Notes under the pieces: model-generated | What the model was told of the DNA's origin: nothing | Seen by the model: the letters and a program-made list of their open reading frames with translations, nothing else | The model's database searches: none | Source of the DNA: Parvibaculum sp. | Lineage (GTDB): Bacteria > Pseudomonadota > Alphaproteobacteria > Parvibaculales > Parvibaculaceae | Direction: 5' to 3' | DNA length: 56,556 nt | Assembly: GCF_002684405.1 (NCBI RefSeq) | Contig: NZ_NYVD01000107.1 | Location: forward strand, 1 to 56,556 | Shown: positions 1 through 8,058 of the stretch, piece after piece | Layout: each line of letters opens with the position of its first letter | How positions within the stretch are numbered: position 1 is the first letter of the stretch | Program-made: the position numbers and the translations under genes

Positions 1-181
1 CCACCGGCGCCCGCCGCGAGGAAATGATCTTCGCAATCAGCCAGCGCAAAGGGTTCGGCAGCCGAATGATCGCCGGATCGTTGAACAGGTTGAACAGAAA
101 AGGCTGCACGGCGTCCGGACCGTCCGGCCCGCCCAGATTGAACAGGACGATCGCTACCTTGCGCCGCGCATTGTCAGACAT
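1..181 (-). CDS. hemH: Ferrochelatase, N-terminal part (cut by window edge)
   Basis: Only the first 60 residues lie in the window; the rest runs off the left edge. Ferrochelatase inserts Fe2+ into protoporphyrin IX in the last step of haem synthesis. The visible stretch has the family's opening, a short strand followed by [11 protein letters not shown] and then [15 protein letters not shown], ending near SSRRAP. The ATG at 181-179 has GGAAGG eight bases upstream, inside the end of hemE. The gap to the hemE stop is only 3 bases, so the two haem genes are surely co-transcribed leftwards, away from the predicted origin. Confidence 0.9.
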   Translation of the reverse strand, partial: MSDNARRKVAIVLFNLGGPDGPDAVQPFLFNLFNDPAIIRLPNPLRWLIAKIISSRRAPV

Positions 182-184
182 GCC

Positions 185-1237
185 TCAAGCCTTCCAGTTC
201 TTCACAAGCTCCACGAGCTCGGCCACATGATCGGGCGGGGTTTGCGGCACGATGCCATGGCCCAGATTGAACACGAACGGGCCGCCCCCGAGTTCTTCGA
301 GGATATAGGTCGCCTGCCGCCTCATTTCCTCCCCGCCTGCGACCAGAAGCAGCGGATCGAGATTGCCCTGAACGCAACCCTGGCTTTGGAGCCGCTCGCG
401 CGCCCAGCGAAGCTGCATGCCGGTATCGAGGCTCAGCGCGTCGACGCCGGTCTCGCGGAAATAGGTCTCCGCCATCGGTCCCGCGCCGCGCGGGAAGGCG
501 ATCACCGGAACATCGGGATATTTCGCTTTCAGCTTGGCCGTGATGGCTTTCATCGGCTCCAGCGCGAAACGCCGGAAGGAAAGATCCGGCAGCGAGCCCG
601 CCCATGTATCGAAAATCTGGAGAGCCTCGGCCCCCTGCTCCACCTGCGCGGAGAGATGCACGACCGTCGCCTCGACCAGCAGATCGATCAATTGCTGGAA
701 CTCGTCCGGCGCCCGGTAGGCCCAGGCCTTGGCCGCGCCCTGATCCGGCGAACCACGCCCGCCCACCATATAGGTCGCCACCGTCCAGGGCGCGCCGGCA
801 AAACCGATCAGCGTCACATCCTCCGGCAGGCTTTTGGAAAGCCTCGACACCGTCTCATAGACGGGAGCAAGCCGATCCTTCACCGCACCGAGATCGAGGT
901 CGCCAAGCTGGCCGAGGTTGGTAATGGGCTCCAGCACCGGCCCTTCGCCTTCCTTGAAAGCCACTTCCTGACCCAGCGCATCGGGCACCACGAGAATGTC
1001 GGAAAAGAGGATCGCCGCATCGAAGCCGAACCGGCGGATCGGCTGAAGCGTCACTTCCTCGGCAAGTTCGGGGTTGTAGCAAAGATTGAGAAAACTGCCG
1101 GCGACACCGCGAACCTGCTTGTACTCCGGGAGATACCGCCCAGCCTGGCGCATAAACCAGACCGGGGGCCTTTCCTGTGTCTCGCCTGCCAGTGCCTTGA
1201 GAAGCCGTTTCTTCGGTGCTGCCGTCCCGTTTTTCAC
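185..1237 (-). CDS. hemE: Uroporphyrinogen decarboxylase
   Basis: HemE removes four carboxyl groups from uroporphyrinogen III to give coproporphyrinogen III in the cytosol. The protein is 350 residues, normal for the family. It has the N-terminal signature RPPVWFMRQAGRYLPEY near residues 22-38, the substrate-binding aspartate in AILFSDILV, the second signature GFAGAPWTVATYMVGG and the C-terminal GHGIVPQTPP. I chose the GTG at 1237-1235 because AAGGAG sits nine bases upstream; an in-frame ATG further upstream would add 80 residues with no family similarity and would run through the DnaA boxes. hemH follows three bases downstream. Confidence 0.95.
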   Translation of the reverse strand: MKNGTAAPKKRLLKALAGETQERPPVWFMRQAGRYLPEYKQVRGVAGSFLNLCYNPELAEEVTLQPIRRFGFDAAILFSDILVVPDALGQEVAFKEGEGPVLEPITNLGQLGDLDLGAVKDRLAPVYETVSRLSKSLPEDVTLIGFAGAPWTVATYMVGGRGSPDQGAAKAWAYRAPDEFQQLIDLLVEATVVHLSAQVEQGAEALQIFDTWAGSLPDLSFRRFALEPMKAITAKLKAKYPDVPVIAFPRGAGPMAETYFRETGVDALSLDTGMQLRWARERLQSQGCVQGNLDPLLLVAGGEEMRRQATYILEELGGGPFVFNLGHGIVPQTPPDHVAELVELVKNWKA

Positions 1238-1771
1238 AGGCTCTTTCTCCTTACTAATAAAGATTCTTGAAATAGTAGGGGATAGTGGATGGCTGTGGAT
1301 GATGGGGATTAAAACGCCACCCGTTTTCATCCACAGGCGGGACGGTACATGGCGGCACCCTTCCCGGCCCCTTCCTAACGCAAGATGCCTGTGTGCAGAA
1401 GAGGACATAATGTCGAAAGCATCGCAGCTTCGGCAGCTTGATCTGTGGGCGGCTTTTCCACACAGCCTGTGAAGCATGGGGATAATTTGTGGGTCATACC
1501 GGGACAGTCATGTTTTCCCCGATTCCCCTAAGCGTATCCGCGGGCTTTTCCCTGGACTCATGAAACAGGGGAGGAAAAACGCAAAGCGGGTATGGCTAAG
1601 TCATACCGCTTCCGAAAAGCCGAGTTACGCCCGTTCTCCACACTTATCCACAAGGGTGACAGCAATATACGTGAGGTTGTGCCGGGGCCTGTCCGGCTCG
1701 CGTGGCAAGCGAAAAATATTGGCAAGCCGGGGAGCAGACCGATAGTTTGGCGCAGCTGTCGGGAAAGGTTC
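1238..1771. other. oriC: Predicted chromosomal replication origin (oriC)
   Basis: This 534-bp gap between divergent hemE and ppsR has no credible gene. It holds a perfect DnaA box TTATCCACA at 1644-1652, preceded after one base by TTCTCCACA at 1634-1642. One-mismatch boxes are at 1294-1302 (TGTGGATGA, minus), 1327-1335 (TCATCCACA) and 1454-1462 (TTTTCCACA). An A+T-rich stretch at 1245-1315 lies beside hemE. GANTC sites are at 1262, 1521 and 1555. The nonamer GTCATACCG occurs at 1493-1501 and 1600-1608, the second copy being half of an imperfect dyad starting near 1586. The origin of Caulobacter crescentus lies between hemE and the homologue of ppsR, so gene context and motifs agree. I see no full CtrA site (TTAA-N7-TTAA) here, unlike Caulobacter. 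Confidence 0.85.
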
Positions 1772-2599
1772 ATGAACTCCAAGCGCATCTTCCATCTTCA
1801 TCTCGTGTCGGACGCGACCGGCGAAACGCTCAACGCTGTAGCGCGCGCCGCCTGCGCGCAATATGAGGACGCGCGTCCGGTGGAGCATGTCTATGCGCTG
1901 GTGCGCGGACCCAAACAGCTCGAGCGCGTATTGAGCGAGATCGAAACCTCGCCGGGTATCGTCATGTTCACCATGGTGAATGACGAGCTGAGAAAGCGTC
2001 TGGAAGCGCGTTGCTTTGAGATGCAGGTGCCCTGCATCTCCGTTCTCGATCCGGCGATGCAGGCGCTGGGCAGCTATCTCGGCAAGGAGATTTCCCACAA
2101 GCCGGGCTCCCAGCACGCCATGGACGCCGAATATTTCGGGCGGATCGACGCGCTGAACTACACCATGTCGCATGATGACGGTCAGTCGGCGGGCGATCTC
2201 GACGATGCCGACATCATTCTGCTGGGGGTCAGCCGCACTTCGAAAACGCCGACCTGTATTTATCTGGCCAATCGCGGCATCAAGGCGGCCAATGTTCCGA
2301 TCGTCCCCGGCGCACCCTTGCCGCCCGATCTGGAAACGGCATCCCATCCGCTGGTCGTGGGGCTGACCACCAGCCCGGACCGGCTGATCCAGATCCGCAA
2401 GAACCGGCTTCTTTCGCTCCATGAGAAGACGGACACCGATTATGTTTCGCCGGAAGCCGTATCCGATGAGGTGGCCTATGCTCGCCGCCTCTATGCCCGC
2501 AATGGCTGGCCGGTGATCGACGTGACGCGCCGTTCCATCGAGGAAACCGCCGCCGCCGTCCTCAATCTTTATTCCGATAGACAAAGAGCCGCGCAATGA
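1772..2599 (+). CDS. ppsR: PEP synthase / PPDK regulatory kinase-phosphorylase (DUF299)
   Basis: This family phosphorylates and dephosphorylates phosphoenolpyruvate synthase or pyruvate phosphate dikinase, controlling carbon flow between pyruvate and PEP. The protein has 275 residues, with [20 protein letters not shown] at the start and the P-loop-like [15 protein letters not shown] in the second half. The ATG at 1772 is preceded by GGAAAGG; the frame stays open for another 60 codons upstream but that stretch contains the origin DnaA boxes and has no family similarity. Its last four bases overlap the start of maf. As the homologue beside the Caulobacter origin, it supports the oriC call. Which of the two target enzymes it acts on cannot be told from this window. 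Confidence 0.92.
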   Translation: MNSKRIFHLHLVSDATGETLNAVARAACAQYEDARPVEHVYALVRGPKQLERVLSEIETSPGIVMFTMVNDELRKRLEARCFEMQVPCISVLDPAMQALGSYLGKEISHKPGSQHAMDAEYFGRIDALNYTMSHDDGQSAGDLDDADIILLGVSRTSKTPTCIYLANRGIKAANVPIVPGAPLPPDLETASHPLVVGLTTSPDRLIQIRKNRLLSLHEKTDTDYVSPEAVSDEVAYARRLYARNGWPVIDVTRRSIEETAAAVLNLYSDRQRAAQ

Positions 2600-3213
2600 C
2601 CCGTTCTCTCATCCTCGGATCCGGCAGCGCGGTCCGTGCCATGCTGCTGTCCCAGGCAGGCGTCGAATTCGAGGTCGTGACCTCCGAGGTGGATGAGGAT
2701 GCGATCAAGAAAGAATTCGCCGAAGGAGAACAACTGGGAGATACGGAGTTCGCGACCGACAAACTCGCGTTGAAACTGGCCGAGGCAAAGGCGCTCGCCG
2801 TCGCCGCAAACCGCCCTGATGCGCTGGTGATCGGCGCCGACCAGATTCTGAGCTGCGAGGGTCGCCGCTTCGACAAGCCCAGGGACATCGATGAGGCCCG
2901 GACCAATCTGAAATTCTTCCGCGGCAAGTCGCATATCCTGCACGGCGGCATCGCCATTGCGCAGGGCGATGCGATTATCTGGGGTCATTCCGACCGTGCG
3001 ACGCTCACCATGCGGGGCTTCACCGATGCTTTTCTGGACGATTATCTCGCCCGGCTGGGCGATGAGGTGCTGAAAAGCGTGGGCTGCTACCAGATGGAAG
3101 GCCCGGGCGTTCAGCTTTTCGAGCGGATCGAGGGCGACTATTTCACCATTCTCGGCCTGCCCCTTCTGGCCCTTCTCGCCGAGCTGCGCCGCCTCGCTGC
3201 GGTTCCCGCCTGA
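2596..3213 (+). CDS. maf: Maf-like nucleotide pyrophosphatase
   Basis: Maf proteins hydrolyse non-canonical or modified nucleoside triphosphates to monophosphates. The 205-residue protein shows [15 protein letters not shown] at the N terminus (the usual S-x-S-x-R loop), GADQILSC with the catalytic aspartate, KPRDIDEA, and the C-terminal [20 protein letters not shown]. The ATG overlaps the ppsR stop as ATGA, a sign of translational coupling. aroE follows after 11 bases. The 'YhdE or YceF' subtype is not decided by what I see, so the base specificity is open. Confidence 0.9.
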   Translation: MTRSLILGSGSAVRAMLLSQAGVEFEVVTSEVDEDAIKKEFAEGEQLGDTEFATDKLALKLAEAKALAVAANRPDALVIGADQILSCEGRRFDKPRDIDEARTNLKFFRGKSHILHGGIAIAQGDAIIWGHSDRATLTMRGFTDAFLDDYLARLGDEVLKSVGCYQMEGPGVQLFERIEGDYFTILGLPLLALLAELRRLAAVPA

Positions 3214-3224
3214 GGAGGTCCCCA

Positions 3225-4058
3225 ATGCGCAAGGCATGTGTCATCGGCTGGCCCGTCGCCCATTCCCGTTCGCCGCTCATCCATAATTTCTGGATCGAAA
3301 AATACGGTATCCCCGACGCTCTTTATGAGCGTCTGGCGGTGGAGCCGGAAAACCTGGCGGGTACCATCGCGCGTCTCAACGAGCTCGGCTATGTCGGCGC
3401 TAATGTCACCGTGCCGCATAAGGAAGCCGCCTTTGCGCTTCTCACCCGGCACGATCCGCTGGCAAAACGCCTGCGCGCGGTCAACACCATCGTGACCACC
3501 GATGAGGGGCTGGAAGGCCGCAATACCGACGGCTATGGCTTCATCGCCAATCTGAAATCGGGCGCGCCCGGCTGGAAGGCCGCCGCCGCGCCCGCCGTGA
3601 TGATCGGTGCTGGCGGCGCGGCCCGTGCCATTGCCGCCTCGCTGGAAGAGGAAGGCGCGCCGGAATTGCGCATCGTCAACCGCACGAAGGAACGCGCCGA
3701 GGCGCTTGCCCGCGAGATCGGCCTGGCCAACGCTCATATATATGAGTGGGACGAACTGCCGCGCGCGCTGGAGGGGGCCGGTCTTCTCGTCAACACGACG
3801 ACGCGCGGCATGAAGGGCGAGAACGATCTGACGCTCGACCTGTCGCCGCTCGCCGCTGAGGCCGTGGTCACCGACATCGTCTACACGCCGCTCGAAACGG
3901 GGCTCCTGCGCGACGCGAAAGCGGCGGGCCTTGCGACTGTGGACGGGCTCGGCATGCTCCTGCATCAGGCGGTGCCCGGTTTCGAAGCCTGGTTCGGGAC
4001 GCGGCCCGAGGTTACGGATGAATTGCGCGCGCATGTTCTGGGCGATATGGGTGCCTGA
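3225..4058 (+). CDS. aroE: Shikimate dehydrogenase (NADP+)
   Basis: AroE reduces 3-dehydroshikimate to shikimate in the aromatic amino acid pathway. The 277-residue protein has the substrate site [15 protein letters not shown], the catalytic lysine in [11 protein letters not shown], the conserved NTDGYGF, a dinucleotide-binding GAGGAARAI near residue 128 and the C-terminal glutamine in [16 protein letters not shown]. The ATG at 3225 has GAGGAGG at good spacing. It is the third gene of the ppsR-maf-aroE-coaE run that flanks the predicted origin. Confidence 0.95.
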   Translation: MRKACVIGWPVAHSRSPLIHNFWIEKYGIPDALYERLAVEPENLAGTIARLNELGYVGANVTVPHKEAAFALLTRHDPLAKRLRAVNTIVTTDEGLEGRNTDGYGFIANLKSGAPGWKAAAAPAVMIGAGGAARAIAASLEEEGAPELRIVNRTKERAEALAREIGLANAHIYEWDELPRALEGAGLLVNTTTRGMKGENDLTLDLSPLAAEAVVTDIVYTPLETGLLRDAKAAGLATVDGLGMLLHQAVPGFEAWFGTRPEVTDELRAHVLGDMGA

Positions 4059-4113
4059 AGAATAAATATGCGTAAGAAGACGGCGCAAGAAGAAGAATGA
4101 GAGGGAGAACGCA

Positions 4114-4740
4114 ATGCTGCTGATCGGTCTCACCGGGTCCATCGGCATGGGCAAATCGGAAACCGCGCGCATGTTCCGCGAGCTGGGCGTGCCCGTTTAT
4201 GACGCGGACGCCGCCGTGCATGAGCTTTACGGCAAGGGCGGCAAGGCGGTCGCCCCCATCGGCGAAGCATTTCCCGACGCGGTCGTCGACGGGGCGGTGG
4301 ATCGCAAGGCCCTGTCGCGCTGCGTCGTCGGCCTGCCGGATGAAATGAAGAAACTCGAAGCCATCGTTCATCCACTGGTCGGCCAGGTGCAAATCGACTT
4401 CCTGAAGCAGGCCGCGGCGGACGGACACGAGATGGTCGTGCTCGACATTCCGCTTCTCTACGAAACGGGCGGCGAATCCCGTGTCGATGTTGTGGTGGTG
4501 GTCTCCGCCCCCTACGATCTTCAGAAGCAACGCGTGTTGGCGCGGCCCGATATGGATGGAGCGAAATTCGCGGCGATCCATGCCAAGCAGACGCCCGACG
4601 AAGAAAAGCGCAAACGCGCGGATTTCATCGTGGAGAGCGACAAGGGCCTCGACCATGCCACCGCGCAGGTGAAAGAGATCGTCGCGGCGTTGAAAGGCCG
4701 GGAAGGCAAAGTGCTTCGGGAGAGACTGCCTCAGGCCTGA
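4114..4740 (+). CDS. coaE: Dephospho-CoA kinase
   Basis: CoaE phosphorylates the 3' hydroxyl of dephospho-CoA, the last step of CoA synthesis. The 208-residue protein begins with the P-loop [12 protein letters not shown], followed by [11 protein letters not shown] and [14 protein letters not shown], all typical of the family. GAGGGAG precedes the ATG. The 55-bp gap after aroE is A-rich and holds nothing I can name. The first enzyme of the same pathway, coaA, is also in this window at 21310-22284. Confidence 0.94.
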   Translation: MLLIGLTGSIGMGKSETARMFRELGVPVYDADAAVHELYGKGGKAVAPIGEAFPDAVVDGAVDRKALSRCVVGLPDEMKKLEAIVHPLVGQVQIDFLKQAAADGHEMVVLDIPLLYETGGESRVDVVVVVSAPYDLQKQRVLARPDMDGAKFAAIHAKQTPDEEKRKRADFIVESDKGLDHATAQVKEIVAALKGREGKVLRERLPQA

Positions 4741-4767
4741 TCCCGAGCCGGATAGGGGAGACGACGA

Positions 4768-5199
4768 ATGGAACAGAGACTGAGCCTCGTCACACTCGGC
4801 GTTGCGGATCTTTCACGCGCGAAGGAGTTTTATGTCTCGCTTGGTCTGACGCCCGCCCAGGCCAGCAACGAACAGGTCGTCTTCTTCCAGTTGAACGGGA
4901 TCGCACTGGCTCTTTTCCCGCGCACCGATCTCGCCGCCGAGGCGGGCGTTGCGCCTTATGGCGAAGGCTTCAGCGGCATCACGCTGGCGCATAATGTACG
5001 CACGCGTGAGGATGTGGACCGGCTGCTCGCCAAGGCGGAAGCGGTGGGCGGCCGCATTCTGCGCGGCGCGCAGGAGGCAAGCTGGGGCGGATATACCGGT
5101 TATTTCGCCGATCCCGACGGGCATGTCTGGGAGGTTGCGTTCAATCCCTATGCCGTGATCGGCGAGGACGGCTCCTTCCGCATTTCCGAAGACGACTGA
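4768..5199 (+). CDS. VOC-family (glyoxalase/bleomycin-resistance fold) protein
   Basis: A 143-residue single-domain vicinal-oxygen-chelate protein. It starts with LVTLGVADLSRAKEFYVSLGL, the usual first beta-alpha-beta-beta-beta module, and ends with GYFADPDGHVWEVAFNP, carrying the conserved aspartate, histidine and glutamate of the second module. Members bind a metal and act on many substrates, so the reaction is unknown. It stands between coaE and dnaQ, which are often direct neighbours in related genomes, so it looks like a later addition to the cluster. RBS GGGGAGACG precedes the ATG. Confidence 0.8.
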   Translation: MEQRLSLVTLGVADLSRAKEFYVSLGLTPAQASNEQVVFFQLNGIALALFPRTDLAAEAGVAPYGEGFSGITLAHNVRTREDVDRLLAKAEAVGGRILRGAQEASWGGYTGYFADPDGHVWEVAFNPYAVIGEDGSFRISEDD

Positions 5200-5285
5200 A
5201 CGCGCTAGACTCAATCCTACAGAATTGATTTGCACCCTGCCCTGCGCGAAGGGACGCGCGCGCGGCGGGAGACGGGGCGAAACCT

Positions 5286-5978
5286 ATGCGCGAAATCGTG
5301 CTCGACACGGAAACGACCGGCCTGTCCTGGGCCGATGGCGACAGGCTGGTTGAAATCGGCTGTCTGGAACTGCTGAACCATGTCGCGACGGGAAATAATT
5401 TCCACGTCTATATCAATCCCGAACGCGATATGCCGCAGGAAGCATTCAACGTACACGGACTATCGGCGGAGTTCCTGTCCGACAAGCCGGTATTCGCCGA
5501 CATCGCAGACGAGTTTCTGGCATTTGTCGCGGACGACCCGCTGGTCATTCACAACGCCTCCTTCGATATGGGCTTCATCAACTGGGAACTGAAACTGCTC
5601 GGCCGGCCCGAAATCCCCACCTCGCGCGCAGTGGACACGCTGCAGATCGCGCGGCGCAAATTCCCCGGCGCGCAGAACAATCTCGATGCGCTTTGCCGCC
5701 GCTTCAATATCGACAATTCAGGCCGCACCTTTCACGGCGCGCTGCTCGACAGCGAGTTGCTGGCCGAAGTCTATCTGGAGATGCGCGGCGGCAGGCAGCC
5801 CGGCCTCGTGCTCGACGCCTCGCTCAATCTCGACGGTACCGAAGCGGCCGAGCAGGTCCAGCGCCGGCAGCGCCCGGAGCCCCTGCCCCCCAGGCTGACG
5901 CCGGAAGAGGTGGAGGCCCATGACGCCTTCATCGCCACGCTGGGCGAAGACGCTCTCTGGCTGTCGGTGAAGGGTTAG
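5286..5978 (+). CDS. dnaQ: DNA polymerase III epsilon subunit (3'-5' exonuclease)
   Basis: DnaQ proofreads within the replicative polymerase core. The 230-residue protein has ExoI DTETTG with the catalytic Asp7 and Glu9, ExoII HNASFD with Asp94, and ExoIII with His150 and Asp155 in RTFHGALLDSELLAEVY. The C-terminal tail after residue 175 is less conserved and would be the alpha-subunit contact region. The upstream gap (5200-5285) holds a short dyad TCAAT-N8-ATTGA at 5211-5228, function unknown. Its stop is only 9 bases from the stop of convergent secB. Confidence 0.94.
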   Translation: MREIVLDTETTGLSWADGDRLVEIGCLELLNHVATGNNFHVYINPERDMPQEAFNVHGLSAEFLSDKPVFADIADEFLAFVADDPLVIHNASFDMGFINWELKLLGRPEIPTSRAVDTLQIARRKFPGAQNNLDALCRRFNIDNSGRTFHGALLDSELLAEVYLEMRGGRQPGLVLDASLNLDGTEAAEQVQRRQRPEPLPPRLTPEEVEAHDAFIATLGEDALWLSVKG

Positions 5979-5987
5979 GCGGCGGCC

Positions 5988-6488
5988 TCAGTTCGGCTTG
6001 GTGCCCGCGACTTCCGCCTGCATCTGTTCGCGGCGCTGCTGATAGAGGCTCACGAAATCGATCGGGTCGAGCAGCAGCGGCGGATAGCCGCCATCGCGCG
6101 TGACATCGGCGATCATGCGGCGCGCAAAGGGAAAGATCTGGCGCGGGCATTCGATGACGAGCACCGGTTCGAGCTGATCTTCGGGAATGTTTTCCAGGCG
6201 GAAGAGACCGGCATAGTCGAGTTCGACGAGAAAGAGCGCCTTGCCGTCGACCTTGGCATCGACGCCGATTTTCAGCGCGACCTCGTAATCGGCATCCGCC
6301 ATGCGCTGCACACCGACATCGACGCGGACATCGATATTGGGCTGGCCCTGAAGCTGGCCGAGAAGGCTCGGCGCGTTCGGGTTCTCGAACGACATATCCT
6401 TCACATACTGCGTCATGACGCGAAGCTGCGGACCGGCCTCAGCCGCTGCGTCTGCGGAAGTCTGTCCGGTCTGGTTGTCGTCGGCCAT
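5988..6488 (-). CDS. secB: Protein-export chaperone SecB
   Basis: SecB is a tetrameric cytosolic chaperone that keeps preproteins unfolded and passes them to SecA. The 166-residue protein has the usual acidic, variable N terminus, then QYVKDMSFENPNAPSLL, the SecA-contact region ALFLVELDYAGLFRLENI, and CPRQIFPFARRMIADVTRDGGYPPLLLDPIDF, all diagnostic. The ATG is at 6488-6486. The leader just upstream can fold into a nested hairpin (separate entry), which may affect translation. Confidence 0.95.
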   Translation of the reverse strand: MADDNQTGQTSADAAAEAGPQLRVMTQYVKDMSFENPNAPSLLGQLQGQPNIDVRVDVGVQRMADADYEVALKIGVDAKVDGKALFLVELDYAGLFRLENIPEDQLEPVLVIECPRQIFPFARRMIADVTRDGGYPPLLLDPIDFVSLYQQRREQMQAEVAGTKPN

Positions 6489-6493
6489 CTCTC

Positions 6494-6574
6494 GTCATTC
6501 CCCTAAAAATACAGGCTGGCGCCGGCGGATCGAATGCCGCCGGGTCGCTGCTGGCTAGCACGTATGGGAATGAC
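6494..6574 (-). promoter_or_regulatory. Nested inverted repeat in the secB leader
   Basis: In the 119-bp gap between fxsA and secB, GTCATTCCC (6494-6502) is matched perfectly by GGGAATGAC (6566-6574). Between them CCGGCGG (6522-6528) pairs with CCGCCGG (6537-6543). On the minus strand the near arm of the outer stem covers bases -6 to -14 from the secB ATG, where a Shine-Dalgarno should be. The inner hairpin followed by TATTTTT could also serve as an fxsA terminator. Regulation is inferred from the layout only. Confidence 0.45.
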
Positions 6575-6607
6575 CGGCAAGGAGGCCCATAAGGCCGGGG
6601 CGCGCTC

Positions 6608-7192
6608 TTACTGCTTCCAGGGCGAATCCGGATCGGACGGGCCCTTGCCGTCGGGTTCGTCGTTGGAAATCTCGACAGCCTCGCCCTCGATGACGACGCC
6701 GTCCGGCTTCCGGCCCGGACCCGGTTGCGTGCCGCCCCTTTCGGGCCGTCCGTCTCCGTCAGGGCGTCGGCCCATGCCGCCTGCCATGCCGCCCGTCATG
6801 CCGCCATCGGCGCCGGGATAGACCTGCAGCCGCCCGGTCCTGATCGCCCAGCTCACCAGTCCTTTCGCGACCGCGTGACGCACCGGCGGAATGAGAAAGA
6901 GAAAGCCCATCGTGTCGGTGATGAGGCCGGGCGTGACCATCAGCAGCGCGGCAGCAAACAGGAACATGCCGTCCAGCACCTCCGCCACCGGCGCTTCGCC
7001 CCGCTGAAGCGCGGCCTGCGCCCGCTGCCAGGTCTGGAACCCCTGTAGCCGCAACAGCCAGGTGCCCGCCATCGCGGTCAGGATGACGACGGCAAGCGTC
7101 GGCCAGAGCCCGATCAGACCGCCTACCTTTACGAGGACGGCGATCTCGGCCAGCGGCATAATGATGAAAATCAGAAAAAGAATCGGGGCCAA
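6608..7192 (-). CDS. fxsA: FxsA-family membrane protein
   Basis: FxsA is a small inner-membrane protein; overproduction in E. coli eases phage T7 exclusion by the F plasmid, but its normal role is not settled. From the TTG at 7192 the 194-residue protein opens LAPILFLIFIIMPLAEIAVL, as homologues do, with GLWPTLAVVILTAMAGTWLL, a third segment (MFLFAAALLMVTPGLITDTMGF) and a fourth helix. The tail after residue 120 is unusual: runs of GGM units, then an acidic, proline-rich end. An alternative TTG at 7243 with AAAGG four bases upstream would add 17 residues; I cannot exclude it. Confidence 0.82.
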   Translation of the reverse strand: MAPILFLIFIIMPLAEIAVLVKVGGLIGLWPTLAVVILTAMAGTWLLRLQGFQTWQRAQAALQRGEAPVAEVLDGMFLFAAALLMVTPGLITDTMGFLFLIPPVRHAVAKGLVSWAIRTGRLQVYPGADGGMTGGMAGGMGRRPDGDGRPERGGTQPGPGRKPDGVVIEGEAVEISNDEPDGKGPSDPDSPWKQ

Positions 7193-7256
7193 TGGTTTTC
7201 CGCGTTCTGGCAATGCGACCCGCGATGACGGTGCCGGTGGCAAATTGCCTTTCGGT

Positions 7257-7275
7257 GTCTTACGTTAGATAAGAC
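7257..7275. promoter_or_regulatory. Dyad between fxsA and the Tim44-domain gene
   Basis: GTCTTA (7257-7262) and TAAGAC (7270-7275) form a 6-bp inverted repeat with a 7-base spacer in the divergent control region of fxsA and the gene at 7347. Its place fits an operator or overlapping promoter element for either gene. No regulator can be assigned. Confidence 0.3.
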
Positions 7276-7346
7276 GAAACAGTAACGGTGCAATGGCCCG
7301 CCGTCACGGGCCGGCGGGCCGAATTGAGCCCGGGTGGCGAAAGCGG

Positions 7347-8048
7347 ATGGAAAACAGCGTGACATTTCTCAATCTAATTCTGCTCGCGGTCGCAATAGGC
7401 GTGCTTTTCAAGCTCTACAGCGTATTGGGCAAACGGACCGGACATGAAAGGGAGCCTTACGATCCCTATTCCCGCCCGGATGCGCAGTCGGGAGATGACA
7501 AGGTCGTCACCCTGCCGCGCCGCAATGCGAACGGCCCGCAGTCCGGACAGCGGAACAGGGAGACGTCCTGGGAGGCCATAGCGCCGGAAGGGTCCGAGCT
7601 TGCCCATGCCCTGACCGAGCTTTCGCTCGCCGATCGCAGTTTCGATCCCAATGCCTTTGTCGAGGGCGCCCGCGGCGCCTATGAGATGATCGTGACCGCC
7701 TTCGCCCAGGGCGACCGCGAGACGTTGAAGCCGCTCCTCTCCGACGATGTTTTCGCCAATTTCGATGCGGCCATCGAGGATCGTGAGAAAAAGGGCCTTA
7801 CCCTCGACCAGAGTCTGATCGGCATCGACAAGGCGGAAATCCGCAAGGTGGAGCTGTCGGGCGCGGATGCGCGGATCACCATGCATTTCGAAAGCCAGAT
7901 GACCTCCTGCACCAAGAATGCCGACGGCGTGGTCGTCGAGGGCGATCCGGTGACCGAGCGTAAGGTCACGGATGTCTGGACCTTCGAGCGCAATGTGAAG
8001 AGCCGCGATCCCAACTGGCGCCTGGTCTCTACCAGCAGCACCGATTGA
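7347..8048 (+). CDS. Tim44/TimA-family membrane-anchored adaptor protein
   Basis: The 233-residue protein has one N-terminal membrane helix (about residues 5-21, VTFLNLILLAVAIGVLF), a basic and polar linker to about residue 95, and a Tim44-like (SnoaL/NTF2-fold) domain that begins SFDPNAFVEGARGAYEMIVTAF. Bacterial TimA proteins of this class are inner-membrane proteins related to mitochondrial Tim44; their partner is not well established. The ATG at 7347 gives the expected membrane start; an upstream in-frame codon at 7293 adds an Arg-rich stretch and is unlikely. mltA begins 10 bases after the stop, so the pair is probably an operon. Confidence 0.85.
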   Translation: MENSVTFLNLILLAVAIGVLFKLYSVLGKRTGHEREPYDPYSRPDAQSGDDKVVTLPRRNANGPQSGQRNRETSWEAIAPEGSELAHALTELSLADRSFDPNAFVEGARGAYEMIVTAFAQGDRETLKPLLSDDVFANFDAAIEDREKKGLTLDQSLIGIDKAEIRKVELSGADARITMHFESQMTSCTKNADGVVVEGDPVTERKVTDVWTFERNVKSRDPNWRLVSTSSTD

Positions 8049-8058
8049 GGGCCGGATC

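Noticed and set aside
1592-1771. 60-codon in-frame extension upstream of ppsR
   Set aside because: It contains the perfect DnaA box and shows no similarity to the family; ATG 1772 has a good ribosome-binding site.
4059-4113. Small gene in the A-rich aroE-coaE gap
   Set aside because: Only a few codons long in any frame, no motif.
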